Counted from the first letter of the stretch, positions 42,672 to 51,100 are shown. The stretch: 64,000 nt of DNA from CAKZNE01 sp002695025 (GCA_913043285.1 CAJWML010000011.1:1-64000), one strand, 5' to 3'. The notes: generated by a model from the letters alone, not told the origin. Translations and numbers: made by a program.

Positions 42672-43323
42672 TTAGTTTCCAGGTGAGTTTTGTGTAGCGG
42701 ACCTTGATGTTCATGATCCACACGCCCATGAGAGTCCAGCCGATAACGGCCGGGTAAAATACCATGCGCATATCGCTATTCAGGTCGTAACCTGAAAAGC
42801 CTGGGTTGCCTCCGTTACCGGGATGCAGGCTGTCCGTCATCCGGGGAAGTATACCGATGAATACGATCATCATCACAAAGGCAAAAATGTTGTACACAGC
42901 GGCCAGGCGGGCTTTTTTCTGTGGATCTTCCACGGATCCCCTTAAAATAAAGTAGGCCAGGTAGATAAGCATGGTAACCGCAGTACCGTTAAGTTTAGGA
43001 TCATTCACCCAAAAGGCACCCCAGGTAAAACGTGCCCAAAGACTTCCGGTTACCAGTCCCAAGGTGGCCAGGAACATTCCTGTAAGGGCCGCTTCTTTAG
43101 CTTTAAGATCACGAAAAGGAGAATTATCACGTAAATACCCAATACTGTACGAGAGCGAAGCTATCATGAGGATGATCATGGCAAACCACATGGTTACATG
43201 GAAATAAAGTACACGGATGGTTTCGTTCAATATAGGTAAACGGGGCACGGATCCCAGGAATCCGAAAATGATCGTGTAGAGAACAAGGACAACACCCAAA
43301 GCCTTCCACCAATGTGCTTTCAT
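42655..43323 (-). CDS. ccmC: heme exporter CcmC (CcsA-type)
   Basis: A 222-residue protein with six hydrophobic helices. The tryptophan-rich motif is RFTWGAFWVNDPKLNGTAV (about 107-125), corresponding to the WWD signature. Histidine candidates are H43 (LYFHVTMWF) and H170 (SLHPGNGG). It loads heme on CcmE. It lies 9 nt downstream of ccmB and overlaps ccmD by 17 nt. Confidence 0.9.
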   Translation of the reverse strand: MKAHWWKALGVVLVLYTIIFGFLGSVPRLPILNETIRVLYFHVTMWFAMIILMIASLSYSIGYLRDNSPFRDLKAKEAALTGMFLATLGLVTGSLWARFTWGAFWVNDPKLNGTAVTMLIYLAYFILRGSVEDPQKKARLAAVYNIFAFVMMIVFIGILPRMTDSLHPGNGGNPGFSGYDLNSDMRMVFYPAVIGWTLMGVWIMNIKVRYTKLTWKLNEQLD

Positions 43324-43332
43324 AGCTTCATT

Positions 43333-43989
43333 TTAGTCGCGCCAAAGGTACGCAAATAAGAGATAAGACAATAGTAAAGAAACTAATGCCAATAACAGCA
43401 AAACCAATAAAACCGGCCCGTTTACTGACCATGAGAAACCCGTAAGGGCCCGTATACTGGTGCGGCTTAAGGCCAGTACCTGCGGATAAAGCAAGGGAAT
43501 ACTCAGTATGGCCGGAAGAGCAGGGTTGTCTCCTGCCTTGGCGGCAATGCCCGAAACAAAAGTGAGTATACATGCAAAACCGGCACTGGCCAGTACCACC
43601 AAAACAACAAACGCCAGCGGATCCGCCACAATATTGCCCAGAAGGAAGAGGAACAAGGCAAAGGTTACCAGGCCTATCACCAGCAGGTAAAAAAAGTTAT
43701 AAATGGTTTTACCAATAACGAGCACCCTGGGCGGGACCAGGCTATAATACAAGAGGAACCTGCGGTCCGCTTCATTTTGAAAACTGCGGAAAGCGGCCTG
43801 TACGGCAGCAAATATGAGGATGATCCAGTAAAGGGCATTCCAGGTTTCGGAAGAGATAATGCCGTTGAATACCAGGTAACTGAGGTAGGTGGTGGTTAGT
43901 ACATACAGCAATACCGCCAGTATGCTTTGGCGTTGCCGCCATTCAAGGGTAATGTTGAGTTTTACTATCTCCAGGATCTGTGACACCAC
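43333..43989 (-). CDS. ccmB: heme exporter permease CcmB
   Basis: A 218-residue protein with six hydrophobic helices, beginning with the cytoplasmic LNITLEWRQRQSILAVLLYV stretch typical of CcmB. It would work with the ATPase CcmA to release holo-CcmE. No ccmA is found in this cluster; it may lie elsewhere on the chromosome. The start is GTG 43989; a second GTG at 43986 is also possible and no ATG is near. The minus strand has TATTTTTG (43994-44001) just upstream, so the leader would be very short. Confidence 0.88.
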   Translation of the reverse strand: MVSQILEIVKLNITLEWRQRQSILAVLLYVLTTTYLSYLVFNGIISSETWNALYWIILIFAAVQAAFRSFQNEADRRFLLYYSLVPPRVLVIGKTIYNFFYLLVIGLVTFALFLFLLGNIVADPLAFVVLVVLASAGFACILTFVSGIAAKAGDNPALPAILSIPLLYPQVLALSRTSIRALTGFSWSVNGPVLLVLLLLALVSLLLSYLLFAYLWRD

Positions 43990-44081
43990 AGCACAAAAAT
44001 AAGAAGGACGGCCTTTAAGAGTGCAGATATATATTTAAACTTTCTTACGAAATTTGGCGTATCTATTAAAATACACCAAAA

Positions 44082-44687
44082 ATGATCCGTACAATTTCTT
44101 CAATACTCTTTCTGATTGTAGCCATGTCTTGCCAGGAAACAGGACAACAGCAGACACAATTAGCTTCAAAATCAAGTGTTAATACTGAAACTTCTGAAAC
44201 GCCTATGTCAACTTTACATGATTTTAAATCTCAAACCCTGGATGGACAATCCTTTGATTTTGCCAGCCTTAAGGGAAAACGCGTGCTTATTGTGAATACC
44301 GCCAGTGAATGTGGTTATACCCCACAATATGAGCAGTTGCAGGAGCTATACGCTACTTATGGCGGTGAAAATTTCACGGTCATTGGCTTTCCATCCAACG
44401 ACTTTGGAGGTCAGGAACCTGGATCCAATGAGGAGATTGCCAGCTTCTGCCAGAAGAATTACGGAGTAAGCTTTCCAATGATGGCTAAAACACCGGTTAA
44501 GGGAGCGCAGCAGCACCCGGTATATCAATGGCTTACCCATAAAGATAGAAATGGTAAGGAGGATGTAGAGGTGCAATGGAACTTCAATAAGTTCCTGGTG
44601 AATGAAAAGGGAGAATGGGTAGCATATTATCCTTCCTCAACTTCTCCGTTGGATGAAAAGATCGTGTCCTTCGCAGAAGGCAAATAA
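44082..44687 (+). CDS. glutathione peroxidase family lipoprotein
   Basis: A 201-residue thiol peroxidase. The lipobox ends at Cys17 (VAMSC), so it is predicted to be membrane-anchored in the envelope. The peroxidatic residue is Cys77 (TASECGYTPQYEQL), not selenocysteine. The Gln (FPSNDFGGQEPG) and Trp/Asn (VQWNFNKF) of the catalytic tetrad are present. It detoxifies organic or hydrogen peroxides, probably with thioredoxin. It is followed by an intrinsic terminator shared with the convergent Cys-rich gene. Confidence 0.92.
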   Translation: MIRTISSILFLIVAMSCQETGQQQTQLASKSSVNTETSETPMSTLHDFKSQTLDGQSFDFASLKGKRVLIVNTASECGYTPQYEQLQELYATYGGENFTVIGFPSNDFGGQEPGSNEEIASFCQKNYGVSFPMMAKTPVKGAQQHPVYQWLTHKDRNGKEDVEVQWNFNKFLVNEKGEWVAYYPSSTSPLDEKIVSFAEGK

Positions 44688-44711
44688 ACCTGAGTACATA
44701 AACTAAAATAC

Positions 44712-44737
44712 AAAGGGCTGCCATTGGCAGCCCTTTT
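44712..44737. terminator. bidirectional intrinsic terminator
   Basis: An 11-bp stem, AAAGGGCTGCC (44712-44722) and GGCAGCCCTTT (44726-44736), with a 3-nt loop ATT. T and A tracts are on both sides. It separates the convergent glutathione peroxidase gene (+) and the Cys-rich secreted protein gene (-). Confidence 0.88.
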
Positions 44738-44753
44738 GTGTGGAACTATTCCA

Positions 44754-45164
44754 CTAATTTATATCCAATGTGGTCGTGGATGAGAAATCAACCGTGAAAG
44801 GCCCGCATCCGGCACAGTGCCTTCTGGAACTTACTGGGTTAGGTAAACCCAGGCAATTGGTAGGGTTCGGGGCTGCTACACCAATGGGAGCACTGCATGG
44901 ATCACAGGAATCAATAGACGGATACACGATTGCCCGATCCCAGTACCAATTGGGATTGCACGGGTTAACAGGAACGGTAACCCCCGGACCGGAAGGTACG
45001 CATACCTTTACAGCGCAGGATAGGTTGCAGTCGTCCTGTTCATTGTAAAGGACTACCACATAAGCACAGTTGGTGTTGTTGGTAATGGTAAGGGTACTGG
45101 ATTGTGCTACGGCACTTACTGCTCCTGCTACCAGCAGGAGACAGCTGAGAATCATTTTTTTCAT
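44754..45164 (-). CDS. Cys-rich secreted protein of unknown function
   Basis: A 136-residue protein with a signal peptide (about 1-20, ending AVAQ). The mature part contains ten cysteines in about 116 residues, with CNLSCAVKVC, SIDSCDPC and HCAGC clusters, which suggests up to five disulfides or a metal site. It ends without a sorting domain. I do not recognise a family. It stands alone between purT and the peroxidase gene. A near-perfect inverted repeat (45182-45200) lies just upstream. Confidence 0.7.
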   Translation of the reverse strand: MKKMILSCLLLVAGAVSAVAQSSTLTITNNTNCAYVVVLYNEQDDCNLSCAVKVCVPSGPGVTVPVNPCNPNWYWDRAIVYPSIDSCDPCSAPIGVAAPNPTNCLGLPNPVSSRRHCAGCGPFTVDFSSTTTLDIN

Positions 45165-45181
45165 GTAGAGTAGAGTTTTAA

Positions 45182-45200
45182 TTCACTCAATATTAGTGAA
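45182..45200. repeat. inverted repeat upstream of the Cys-rich gene
   Basis: TTCACT (45182-45187) and AGTGAA (45195-45200) flank CAATATT, giving a 19-bp near-palindrome 17 nt before the Cys-rich gene start. It could be an operator or a hairpin in the leader. Length and AT content mean chance cannot be excluded. Confidence 0.35.
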
Positions 45201-45231
45201 AAAACTCCAATTACCGGGTAAGCCACGCCCC

Positions 45232-46398
45232 TTAATCCACCGTTATACAATCGGCAATTTCCCGGCCTTTTTTCCGCAGGGCATCTACATTTGCTCCCGG
45301 TTCATCGTAGGTAAGGGCCACCCCCATCCTCCGGTAGGGGCGGGTAGTGGGTTTGCCAAAGAGGCGTACATCGGAACGAGGGTATTCCAACGCTTTAGCC
45401 AATCCAGAAAAGCGAGGTGCCTCCTTGCTTTCCCTGCTGGCCAGTATCACCGCTGAAACTCCGGCCCTTTCCAAGGTGATCTCCGGGATCGGTAGACCAA
45501 GAATGGTGCGGGCGTGCAATTCAAACTCGCTCAGGTTCTGGGTGCCGGCCAGGGTTACCATACCGGTATCATGCGGGCGGGGCGAGAGTTCTGAGAAATA
45601 AACCCCATCCTTACCCAAAAAGAATTCTATTCCCCATATTCCGGCTCCCCCCAGCGCAGCCGTTACTTTATCGGCCATATCACGTGCATCGTTCAGGTCA
45701 TCATCTGAAACCGCACAAGGCTGCCAGCTTTCCTGGTAATCACCACGTTCCTGGCGGTGTCCTATGGGAGGACAAAAAAGTGTGGGTCCGTTATTCTGGG
45801 TTACGGTGAGCAGGGTGATCTCGGTATGAAAATCCACAAATTCCTCGATGATCACTTCCTGCAGATCGCCCCGGCTGCCACTTAAGGCATATTGCCAGCT
45901 TTTTTCGATATCCTCTTTGCTCTTAATTACCGATTGTCCTTTACCGGAAGAAGACATCAGTGGTTTGATCACGCAGGGTATACCAATGCGATGGACCGCA
46001 CTTCTGAAATCTTCCGCATTGTCAGCATATTCATATTTGGCGGTACGCAGCCCAAGCTCCTTTGCGGCCAGGTCTCGGATAAGCTTGCGATTCATAGTAT
46101 AATTGGCAGCTTTCGCACTCGGAACTACGGTAATGCCTTGTTTTTCGTAATCGTAAAAACGTTCCGTACGAATGCTTTCCACCTCCGGCACCACTAGTTT
46201 GGGCTGGTATTTTTGAATGACGGCATCCAGTTGTGCGCCATCCAGCATATTGATTACCTCGTATTCATCCGCTACCTGCATAGCGGGGGCACCTTCATAG
46301 CTGTCACAGGCCACTACATATTCGCCCAGTCTTTTAAGCGCTATGACCAGTTCCTTACCCAGTTCACCGGAGCCCAGAAGTACAATTTTTTGCTGCAT
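45232..46398 (-). CDS. purT: formate-dependent phosphoribosylglycinamide formyltransferase PurT
   Basis: A 388-residue ATP-grasp enzyme that formylates GAR with formate and ATP, the third step of purine synthesis. The N-terminal KIVLLGSGELGKELVIAL and the ATP-grasp motifs (VIKPLMSSSGKGQSVIKS, and WGIEFFLGKDGVYFSELSPR with its Glu) are clear. I start at ATG 46398; the longer frame begins at a TTG. It has a TAAATTCGC element 22 nt upstream similar to that of purH, hinting at common expression. Formate supply is not seen in this window. Confidence 0.95.
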   Translation of the reverse strand: MQQKIVLLGSGELGKELVIALKRLGEYVVACDSYEGAPAMQVADEYEVINMLDGAQLDAVIQKYQPKLVVPEVESIRTERFYDYEKQGITVVPSAKAANYTMNRKLIRDLAAKELGLRTAKYEYADNAEDFRSAVHRIGIPCVIKPLMSSSGKGQSVIKSKEDIEKSWQYALSGSRGDLQEVIIEEFVDFHTEITLLTVTQNNGPTLFCPPIGHRQERGDYQESWQPCAVSDDDLNDARDMADKVTAALGGAGIWGIEFFLGKDGVYFSELSPRPHDTGMVTLAGTQNLSEFELHARTILGLPIPEITLERAGVSAVILASRESKEAPRFSGLAKALEYPRSDVRLFGKPTTRPYRRMGVALTYDEPGANVDALRKKGREIADCITVD

Positions 46399-46420
46399 GA
46401 GGATCAATTTTTTGGAAAGG

Positions 46421-46428
46421 CGAATTTA
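46421..46428 (-). promoter_or_regulatory. candidate -7 promoter element (TAAATTCG) for purT
   Basis: The minus strand reads TAAATTCGC, 22 nt before the purT ATG. It equals the purH element at 11402-11409 and is one base off TAnnTTTG. Confidence 0.3.
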
Positions 46429-46477
46429 GGAATAGATTTAGAGGTAGGGCGCCACCGGTATTTAATTAAGCGTATAG

Positions 46478-46485
46478 TAGTTTTG
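46478..46485 (+). promoter_or_regulatory. candidate -7 promoter element (TAGTTTTG)
   Basis: TAGTTTTG is an exact TAnnTTTG match 18 nt before the ATG at 46504, in the spacer divergent to purT. No TTG at the -33 distance. Confidence 0.4.
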
Positions 46486-46503
46486 TACCCCAAACAAGAA
46501 CTC

Positions 46504-46902
46504 ATGAAAGAAGATATCCATTTTCCCGAAGTAACCGATGTAAAAGTGGCCGTTGGCAAGCGGATAGATGAAAAGGGAGAAAGCGATTTCTACGTTTACC
46601 TGATCAACAATAAACCTACGGACCTCAATAACCTGATGGTGGTTTCCAATGCCTCCGAGAAAGAAGATGGCACGGGACGTAAAACCTCCACCTTACGACA
46701 TTTCATTGAACACCTGGATAAGCATAGCTCGGCCCGTGTGGAGCGTATTGATCCCCAGGTGTTCGGGTTTTACAATACTTTCTGGGTAAGTTTTTATATT
46801 GGTAGAGAATTATTCGATCGCAAGTTTATACTAGCCCCGTTTTCGGAATGGGAATTAGAGGAAATTGACGAGTTGGAAATGAAAGGAAAGATCGCAGACT
46901 GA
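46504..46902 (+). CDS. conserved Bacteroidota protein of unknown function
   Basis: A 132-residue soluble protein without a signal peptide. It begins MKEDIHFPEVTDVKVAVG and ends FSEWELEEIDELEMKGKIAD. Its middle, with NLMVVSNASEKEDG and TSTLRHFIEHL, resembles a small family found in Bacteroidota that has sometimes been mislabelled as a tRNA synthetase subunit. I assign no function. The frame is open upstream to 46213, but this is antisense to purT; the ATG at 46504 has a promoter-like TAGTTTTG 18 nt upstream. It overlaps the next gene by one base (TGATG). Confidence 0.75.
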   Translation: MKEDIHFPEVTDVKVAVGKRIDEKGESDFYVYLINNKPTDLNNLMVVSNASEKEDGTGRKTSTLRHFIEHLDKHSSARVERIDPQVFGFYNTFWVSFYIGRELFDRKFILAPFSEWELEEIDELEMKGKIAD

Positions 46903-47603
46903 TGAAAAAGCTTTTTTATATGCTCCTGGCGGGAATGTTCGCAACCGCTGTTTATGCGCAAAGTGAGGCCGGTGATACATCTTATACCGCGAATTACTTT
47001 ATCGGAATGGAAGATGCTTCCAAGGGTAAAATTTGTAAGGATATAGAGGTAAAGGTAGATATCCGCAAAGAGATACCGCGTTGGTCCCGTGATGCTATTC
47101 TTAAGGAACTCAGTGATAAATTGAAACCGGCCGGAAGATTGCCATATCCTCCGGAGGATTCGCTCTTTAAAACCTGTGAAAGCTGGGAGACCGAGAAGAT
47201 GAGCCTTATTGCGGATATTATGTTCTGGGAGCCCGGTGATCAGATGTGTGTGGTCTATTACCTGGATGAAGAGGATTGTTGTGCCCCCCGGAAAAATAAG
47301 CGAAGCGCTTACGTGCATAACCTGGACCTGAAGAATAAAGACTTTTACCAGTTGGAGCCGCTCTACAAAAAATACAAGACGCAAATTGACCAGGATGTAA
47401 TGAGCAATGTGCGCAGGAAGTATCGCTCCAACCGCGACAGGCGTTTTATTAACATGATCACCATTGAGGAGCTACCACCCCTGGGTTTTAATAAAGGTGG
47501 ATTGGTGGTTTTTACTCGCTCTGCAATTGGTGGTAAAAATCAGCACGTACCCTGGGTGGTATCGCAAGCCCGTTTACCGGAAACTTTGCCCACCACCCGA
47601 TGA
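46902..47603 (+). CDS. secreted protein of unknown function
   Basis: A 233-residue protein with a signal peptide (about 1-20, ending VYAQ). The mature part is charged, with a CC pair (EEDCCAPRKNKR), other single Cys in KICKDIEV, FKTCESW and MCVVYYL, and a long basic helix DVMSNVRRKYRSNRDRR. No domain is recognised. It overlaps the preceding gene by one base and the CsaA-like gene by 4 nt (ATGA), so the three form one operon. Confidence 0.7.
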   Translation: MKKLFYMLLAGMFATAVYAQSEAGDTSYTANYFIGMEDASKGKICKDIEVKVDIRKEIPRWSRDAILKELSDKLKPAGRLPYPPEDSLFKTCESWETEKMSLIADIMFWEPGDQMCVVYYLDEEDCCAPRKNKRSAYVHNLDLKNKDFYQLEPLYKKYKTQIDQDVMSNVRRKYRSNRDRRFINMITIEELPPLGFNKGGLVVFTRSAIGGKNQHVPWVVSQARLPETLPTTR

Positions 47604-47929
47604 TCTCCTGGGACGATTTTACAAAGGTGGATATCCGGGTAGGAACGGTTATAAAAGCAGAAGCATTTCCGGAAGCCCGTAAACCAGCTTATAAGCTTGT
47701 AATTGACTTTGGGGAATTAGGTACCCGTAAAACATCGGCCCAGATCACTAAACTGTATACACCTGATACGATTACCGGAAAGCAGGTGGTGGCGGTGATT
47801 AACTTCCCACCTAAACAAATTGCTAATTTTGTGAGTGAGTGCCTGGTGCTTGGGGCCGTAAATAGCAATGGGGAGGTAACTTTACTTACTACCCTGGGTA
47901 GCGCTCCAAACGGTCTTCGCATTTCCTGA
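47600..47929 (+). CDS. tRNA-binding-domain protein (CsaA-like)
   Basis: A 109-residue single OB-fold protein. It begins WDDFTKVDIRVGTVIKAEAF and has the core RKTSAQIT, the pattern of the tRNA-binding domain also found at the end of methionyl-tRNA synthetase. In Bacillus CsaA acts as a secretion-related chaperone. The function here is not shown by the sequence; the operon mates are unknown. A hairpin that could end this transcript lies just after the stop. Confidence 0.88.
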   Translation: MISWDDFTKVDIRVGTVIKAEAFPEARKPAYKLVIDFGELGTRKTSAQITKLYTPDTITGKQVVAVINFPPKQIANFVSECLVLGAVNSNGEVTLLTTLGSAPNGLRIS

Positions 47930-47931
47930 AC

Positions 47932-47958
47932 ACCGGATTTTTTTTAAATTCCGGTTTT
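47932..47958 (+). terminator. possible terminator after the CsaA-like gene
   Basis: ACCGGA (47932-47937) pairs with TCCGGT (47950-47955), extended by TTT/AAA across a mismatch, then TTT. The short stem makes it weak. It starts 3 nt after the stop codon. Confidence 0.45.
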
Positions 47959-47969
47959 AATCCTGTACC

Positions 47970-48344
47970 ATGCAACATGCCTTAAAGTGGTTTGAGATAC
48001 CGGTAGCCGATATGGAGCGCGCCAGGAAATTCTACAGCAACCTTTTGAATATTCAATTGGAGGATCTTGAGTTGGCTAATCAGTTAAAAATGGCTTTGTT
48101 TCCCGCTGAAGAAGGAAAAGTAAGCGGAGCTCTGTGCTATTATCCCGGGTTTTACAAGCCCTCTGCAGAAGGAGTCACGATCTATTTAAATGCAGATCCG
48201 GACCTGGCTATAGCCCTGGAAAAACTGGAAGGCCTGGGTGGAAAGTTAATCGTTCCCAAAAATCAGATCAGTGAAGAGAGAGGCTATATGAGTATCATAA
48301 TGGATACGGAAGGAAACCGCATCGGGTTGATGTCACGCAATTAG
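47970..48344 (+). CDS. VOC-family (glyoxalase-like) protein
   Basis: A 124-residue vicinal-oxygen-chelate protein with two beta-alpha-beta-beta-beta modules. It starts KWFEIPVADMERARKFYSNL, and the second half has GGKLIVPK and IMDTEGNRIGLMS. The typical metal ligands (His, Glu) are not all obvious: the first module has no His at the usual start, only Glu in FEIPV. The catalytic status is thus uncertain. It stands alone or is co-read with the EcsC-like gene 26 nt downstream. Confidence 0.8.
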   Translation: MQHALKWFEIPVADMERARKFYSNLLNIQLEDLELANQLKMALFPAEEGKVSGALCYYPGFYKPSAEGVTIYLNADPDLAIALEKLEGLGGKLIVPKNQISEERGYMSIIMDTEGNRIGLMSRN

Positions 48345-48370
48345 GAACACTATTTGATCGTTTATTCTCC

Positions 48371-48961
48371 GTGAAAAAACCGGTATTGCAAAACGAATTA
48401 TTGGTTCAGCGCCTGTTTGAAGTACTGACGGATATTCCTGAGCCTAAACTGAACGGAAAGCCCTCTGATGAGATCTTTGTAAAAGGGCTGATCCGGCAAT
48501 CAGCGGTAAAAAGCAGCTCGGTTTCCGCAGCATTGTCCATTCCCGGAGGTGTAGCGGGACTATTGTCTGTGGTTCCCGATGTAATGACGGTTTGGCGTAT
48601 ACAGGCCCAGATGATCAGTAATATTGCTGCAGCCTATGGTAAGAACAGCCTGCTTACCCGTGAACAGATGCTTTGGTGCATGTTCCGGCAAGTAGGGGTG
48701 GGACTGGTAAAAGAGCTTGTAATACAGCAAGGCGGTCGCTTTCTGGTGCAACATTACGGAAAAAAGAACCTGGCTGAATTGATCCGCAAACTGGGGTTAA
48801 AACTTGCTCATCAACAGGCTTTGCGCATGGCGGGGCGCGTGCTGCCGGTAGTAGGTTCATTATCGGCCGGAGCATTGACTTACTACGATACCCATCGGGT
48901 GGGTAAAAACGCCATTCGGCTCTATTCCAGGGAAGTGATCCTGCTTCCCCCTGCTCATTAA
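48371..48961 (+). CDS. EcsC-like protein
   Basis: A 196-residue helical protein with hydrophobic segments (SIPGGVAGLLSVVPDVMTVW, about 57-76; RMAGRVLPVVGSLSAGALTY, about 153-172), as in the EcsC family. EcsC accompanies an ABC transporter in Bacillus, but most members have unknown roles. The start is GTG 48371; no ATG is suitable. It lies 26 nt after the VOC gene. Its 3' end is followed by a 114-nt gap. Confidence 0.65.
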   Translation: MKKPVLQNELLVQRLFEVLTDIPEPKLNGKPSDEIFVKGLIRQSAVKSSSVSAALSIPGGVAGLLSVVPDVMTVWRIQAQMISNIAAAYGKNSLLTREQMLWCMFRQVGVGLVKELVIQQGGRFLVQHYGKKNLAELIRKLGLKLAHQQALRMAGRVLPVVGSLSAGALTYYDTHRVGKNAIRLYSREVILLPPAH

Positions 48962-49075
48962 ATTTTTTGTGATCCTTTTTCCCGGTAGAACGTTGGGGCC
49001 TTAGTGAATATAGAATAGGAACTATACTCATTGAACTAAAAGTTTTAAGTTCAACCATGAATTTTAAAATTCGGC

Positions 49076-50341
49076 ATGGCAGAGGATAAAAGTAAATTGG
49101 GTCCTGTACAGGTATGGGCGCTTGCAGCCGGTGGTATGGTAGGAGGAGGCATTTACACCGTTTTGGGAGTAATAGTAGCTATCTCTGCTCAATGGACATG
49201 GTTGTCATTTCTGATCACGGGTATAATTGCCCTTACATCCGCCTACAGCTATGTTTTTCTTTCCAATAAATTCAAGGAAAAAGGAGGGGCCTTTGCTTTT
49301 CTGGAAGAAGTAAATGACCATAAAATTGCCGGTAGTCTTAGTTGGCTTTTGATTATCGGGTACGTACTTACCATTTCGGTATATGCTTATGCTTTCGGTC
49401 ATTATGTAGCTTTTGCATTTCATGGCAGTGCGCTGTGGATAAGATTGCTGGCTGCCGGGGTGGTGGCCATACTTATTGCATTAAACCTGGCAGGGGTGGG
49501 AAAACTCACTACCGTGGAAATCATTATCGTCTCTGCGAACCTCCTTGCATTAGTAGTATTAGCCGCCTATGGACTCAGCCAATGGGATACTACCCAGTTG
49601 GTAGCCGGAATAGAGCCCCGGCCGCTTTGGTCAGGCATGATTGGCGGAGCAGCTATTTTTATGGCGTATGAAGGCTTCCAGTTATTGAGTTATGAATACG
49701 ACCGTATACGTAAACCCGAGAAATATTTTATGCCGGTTTTATTGGTTGCGGTGGCCTTTGTGGTAATCCTCTATATGTTGGTAGCTGTGGGAGCTACTAT
49801 GCTGGGCGGAGCGGCTTCTATAATCAGTTTTAAGCAGATAGCCTTATCCGTAGTGGCTCAAAAAGCCTTTGGTAGTGTGGGAATGATCATCATGACATTG
49901 GCTGCAGGCTTTGCCACCTCTGCGGCTATCAATTCTACGCTTTTCTCCACGGCTAACCTGACCAGGAGCATTGCTGAAAAAAATGAATTACCAGCCTGGT
50001 TCAGTCATACAAATGGTAATGATGTACCAGACCGGTCCATCATTCTTTTGGGAGTACTTGCCGCTGTGCTGGCTGTTACCGGTTCACTTAGTTCACTGGT
50101 AGAGGCGGCAAGCCTTATTTTCCTATGCACCTTCGGAGTAGTCAACTGGCTGGCCTACCGAGAGTCACATAAGCGAAAATGGATTCCTTTACTAGGCATA
50201 GCGGTGGGGGCAGCAACTGGGATATCACTCTTATTTCGCCTGGCCATATCCAAACCCATTGCACTGGGAGGTATGCTTCTCCTGGTATTGTTGATCTTAT
50301 TGGGAAGGCCGTACTTAATCCGTAAAAATGGATCCTCATGA
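49076..50341 (+). CDS. APC-family amino-acid permease
   Basis: A 421-residue polytopic protein with about 12 helices. The N-terminus LGPVQVWALAAGGMVGGGIY corresponds to helix 1 with the unwound GxxVGxGI motif that binds the substrate's amino and carboxyl groups. Helix 6 has GGAAIFMAYEGFQLLSYEYD. Substrate is not determined. It ends by a 4-nt overlap with a lipoprotein gene. No transport-regulating element is seen before it. Confidence 0.88.
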   Translation: MAEDKSKLGPVQVWALAAGGMVGGGIYTVLGVIVAISAQWTWLSFLITGIIALTSAYSYVFLSNKFKEKGGAFAFLEEVNDHKIAGSLSWLLIIGYVLTISVYAYAFGHYVAFAFHGSALWIRLLAAGVVAILIALNLAGVGKLTTVEIIIVSANLLALVVLAAYGLSQWDTTQLVAGIEPRPLWSGMIGGAAIFMAYEGFQLLSYEYDRIRKPEKYFMPVLLVAVAFVVILYMLVAVGATMLGGAASIISFKQIALSVVAQKAFGSVGMIIMTLAAGFATSAAINSTLFSTANLTRSIAEKNELPAWFSHTNGNDVPDRSIILLGVLAAVLAVTGSLSSLVEAASLIFLCTFGVVNWLAYRESHKRKWIPLLGIAVGAATGISLLFRLAISKPIALGGMLLLVLLILLGRPYLIRKNGSS

Positions 50342-51090
50342 GGTACGTGATTTGTTTTTTAACTGTATGGGTTTGCTTTAGCGCTTGCAAAAACAAGCCT
50401 TCTGATGAAAATGCCCGTTTACGGATAGGGCAATTTTTGGGATACAATAATCCGGCTATTATTATTATATCCAAAGATGGCAAAGATGTACTCAGGGAAG
50501 AGTATCGTGCTGGCCTTCTCACCCACTATCATAGCTTTTCACCTGGTATCTACCGGATTAGGGTTTTACGGAAGGCACAACCGCTCCTTGAAAAGAAAGT
50601 AGGTTTGGGCCCAGGAGGTATATATACACTATGCCTTACAGGCACTCCTTTACCGGCCCAGGATATTAATAAGCAAACTGTGAGGGACCAACTTATGCAT
50701 TTGGTGGAAGGTGCGGCAGGAATTACTAAAAACGGGTATCTGCCTCAATTGCTGGTTCTGAATGACTATTTCTCTCTTACTGGGAAAAATACCGGGATAC
50801 GCTTTCTTAATATGGCAGAGGGCATGGAACCTGTAGATGTGGAAATAAAGGACTCCAACGCTGATTCCAAAATGGAGATCTCCCATAATTCGTACCCATT
50901 GATTTCAAATGTGGAAACCCTACAGGCCGGGAAATACAGCTTTACACTGACCTACTCCGGGGGCCCTGGGATTATATTGGAGCAACCGGTACATCTGGAG
51001 CCCCGTAAACTATATACCTTTTTTATTACCGGAGCGTGTGATAATGAAAAGCAAGTTTTGAAACTTGTATCAGGCAGCAGTAAAAACTAA
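50338..51090 (+). CDS. DUF4397-like lipoprotein of unknown function
   Basis: A 250-residue lipoprotein with lipobox at Cys17 (CFSAC). The mature part looks like two related halves, about 20-120 and 140-245. The second has IRFLNMAEGMEPVDVEI and YSFTLTYSG, the sequence pattern of DUF4397 repeats. Its ATG overlaps the permease stop (ATGA), so the lipoprotein may be translationally coupled to the permease. I know no function. Confidence 0.65.
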   Translation: MRYVICFLTVWVCFSACKNKPSDENARLRIGQFLGYNNPAIIIISKDGKDVLREEYRAGLLTHYHSFSPGIYRIRVLRKAQPLLEKKVGLGPGGIYTLCLTGTPLPAQDINKQTVRDQLMHLVEGAAGITKNGYLPQLLVLNDYFSLTGKNTGIRFLNMAEGMEPVDVEIKDSNADSKMEISHNSYPLISNVETLQAGKYSFTLTYSGGPGIILEQPVHLEPRKLYTFFITGACDNEKQVLKLVSGSSKN

Positions 51091-51100
51091 AAGGTGCATC

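Noticed and set aside
46213..46503. N-terminal extension of the 46.5 kb protein, giving a 229-residue product
   Set aside because: The added part runs antisense through purT, and the ATG at 46504 has its own promoter-like element; the extension is a shadow of purT.
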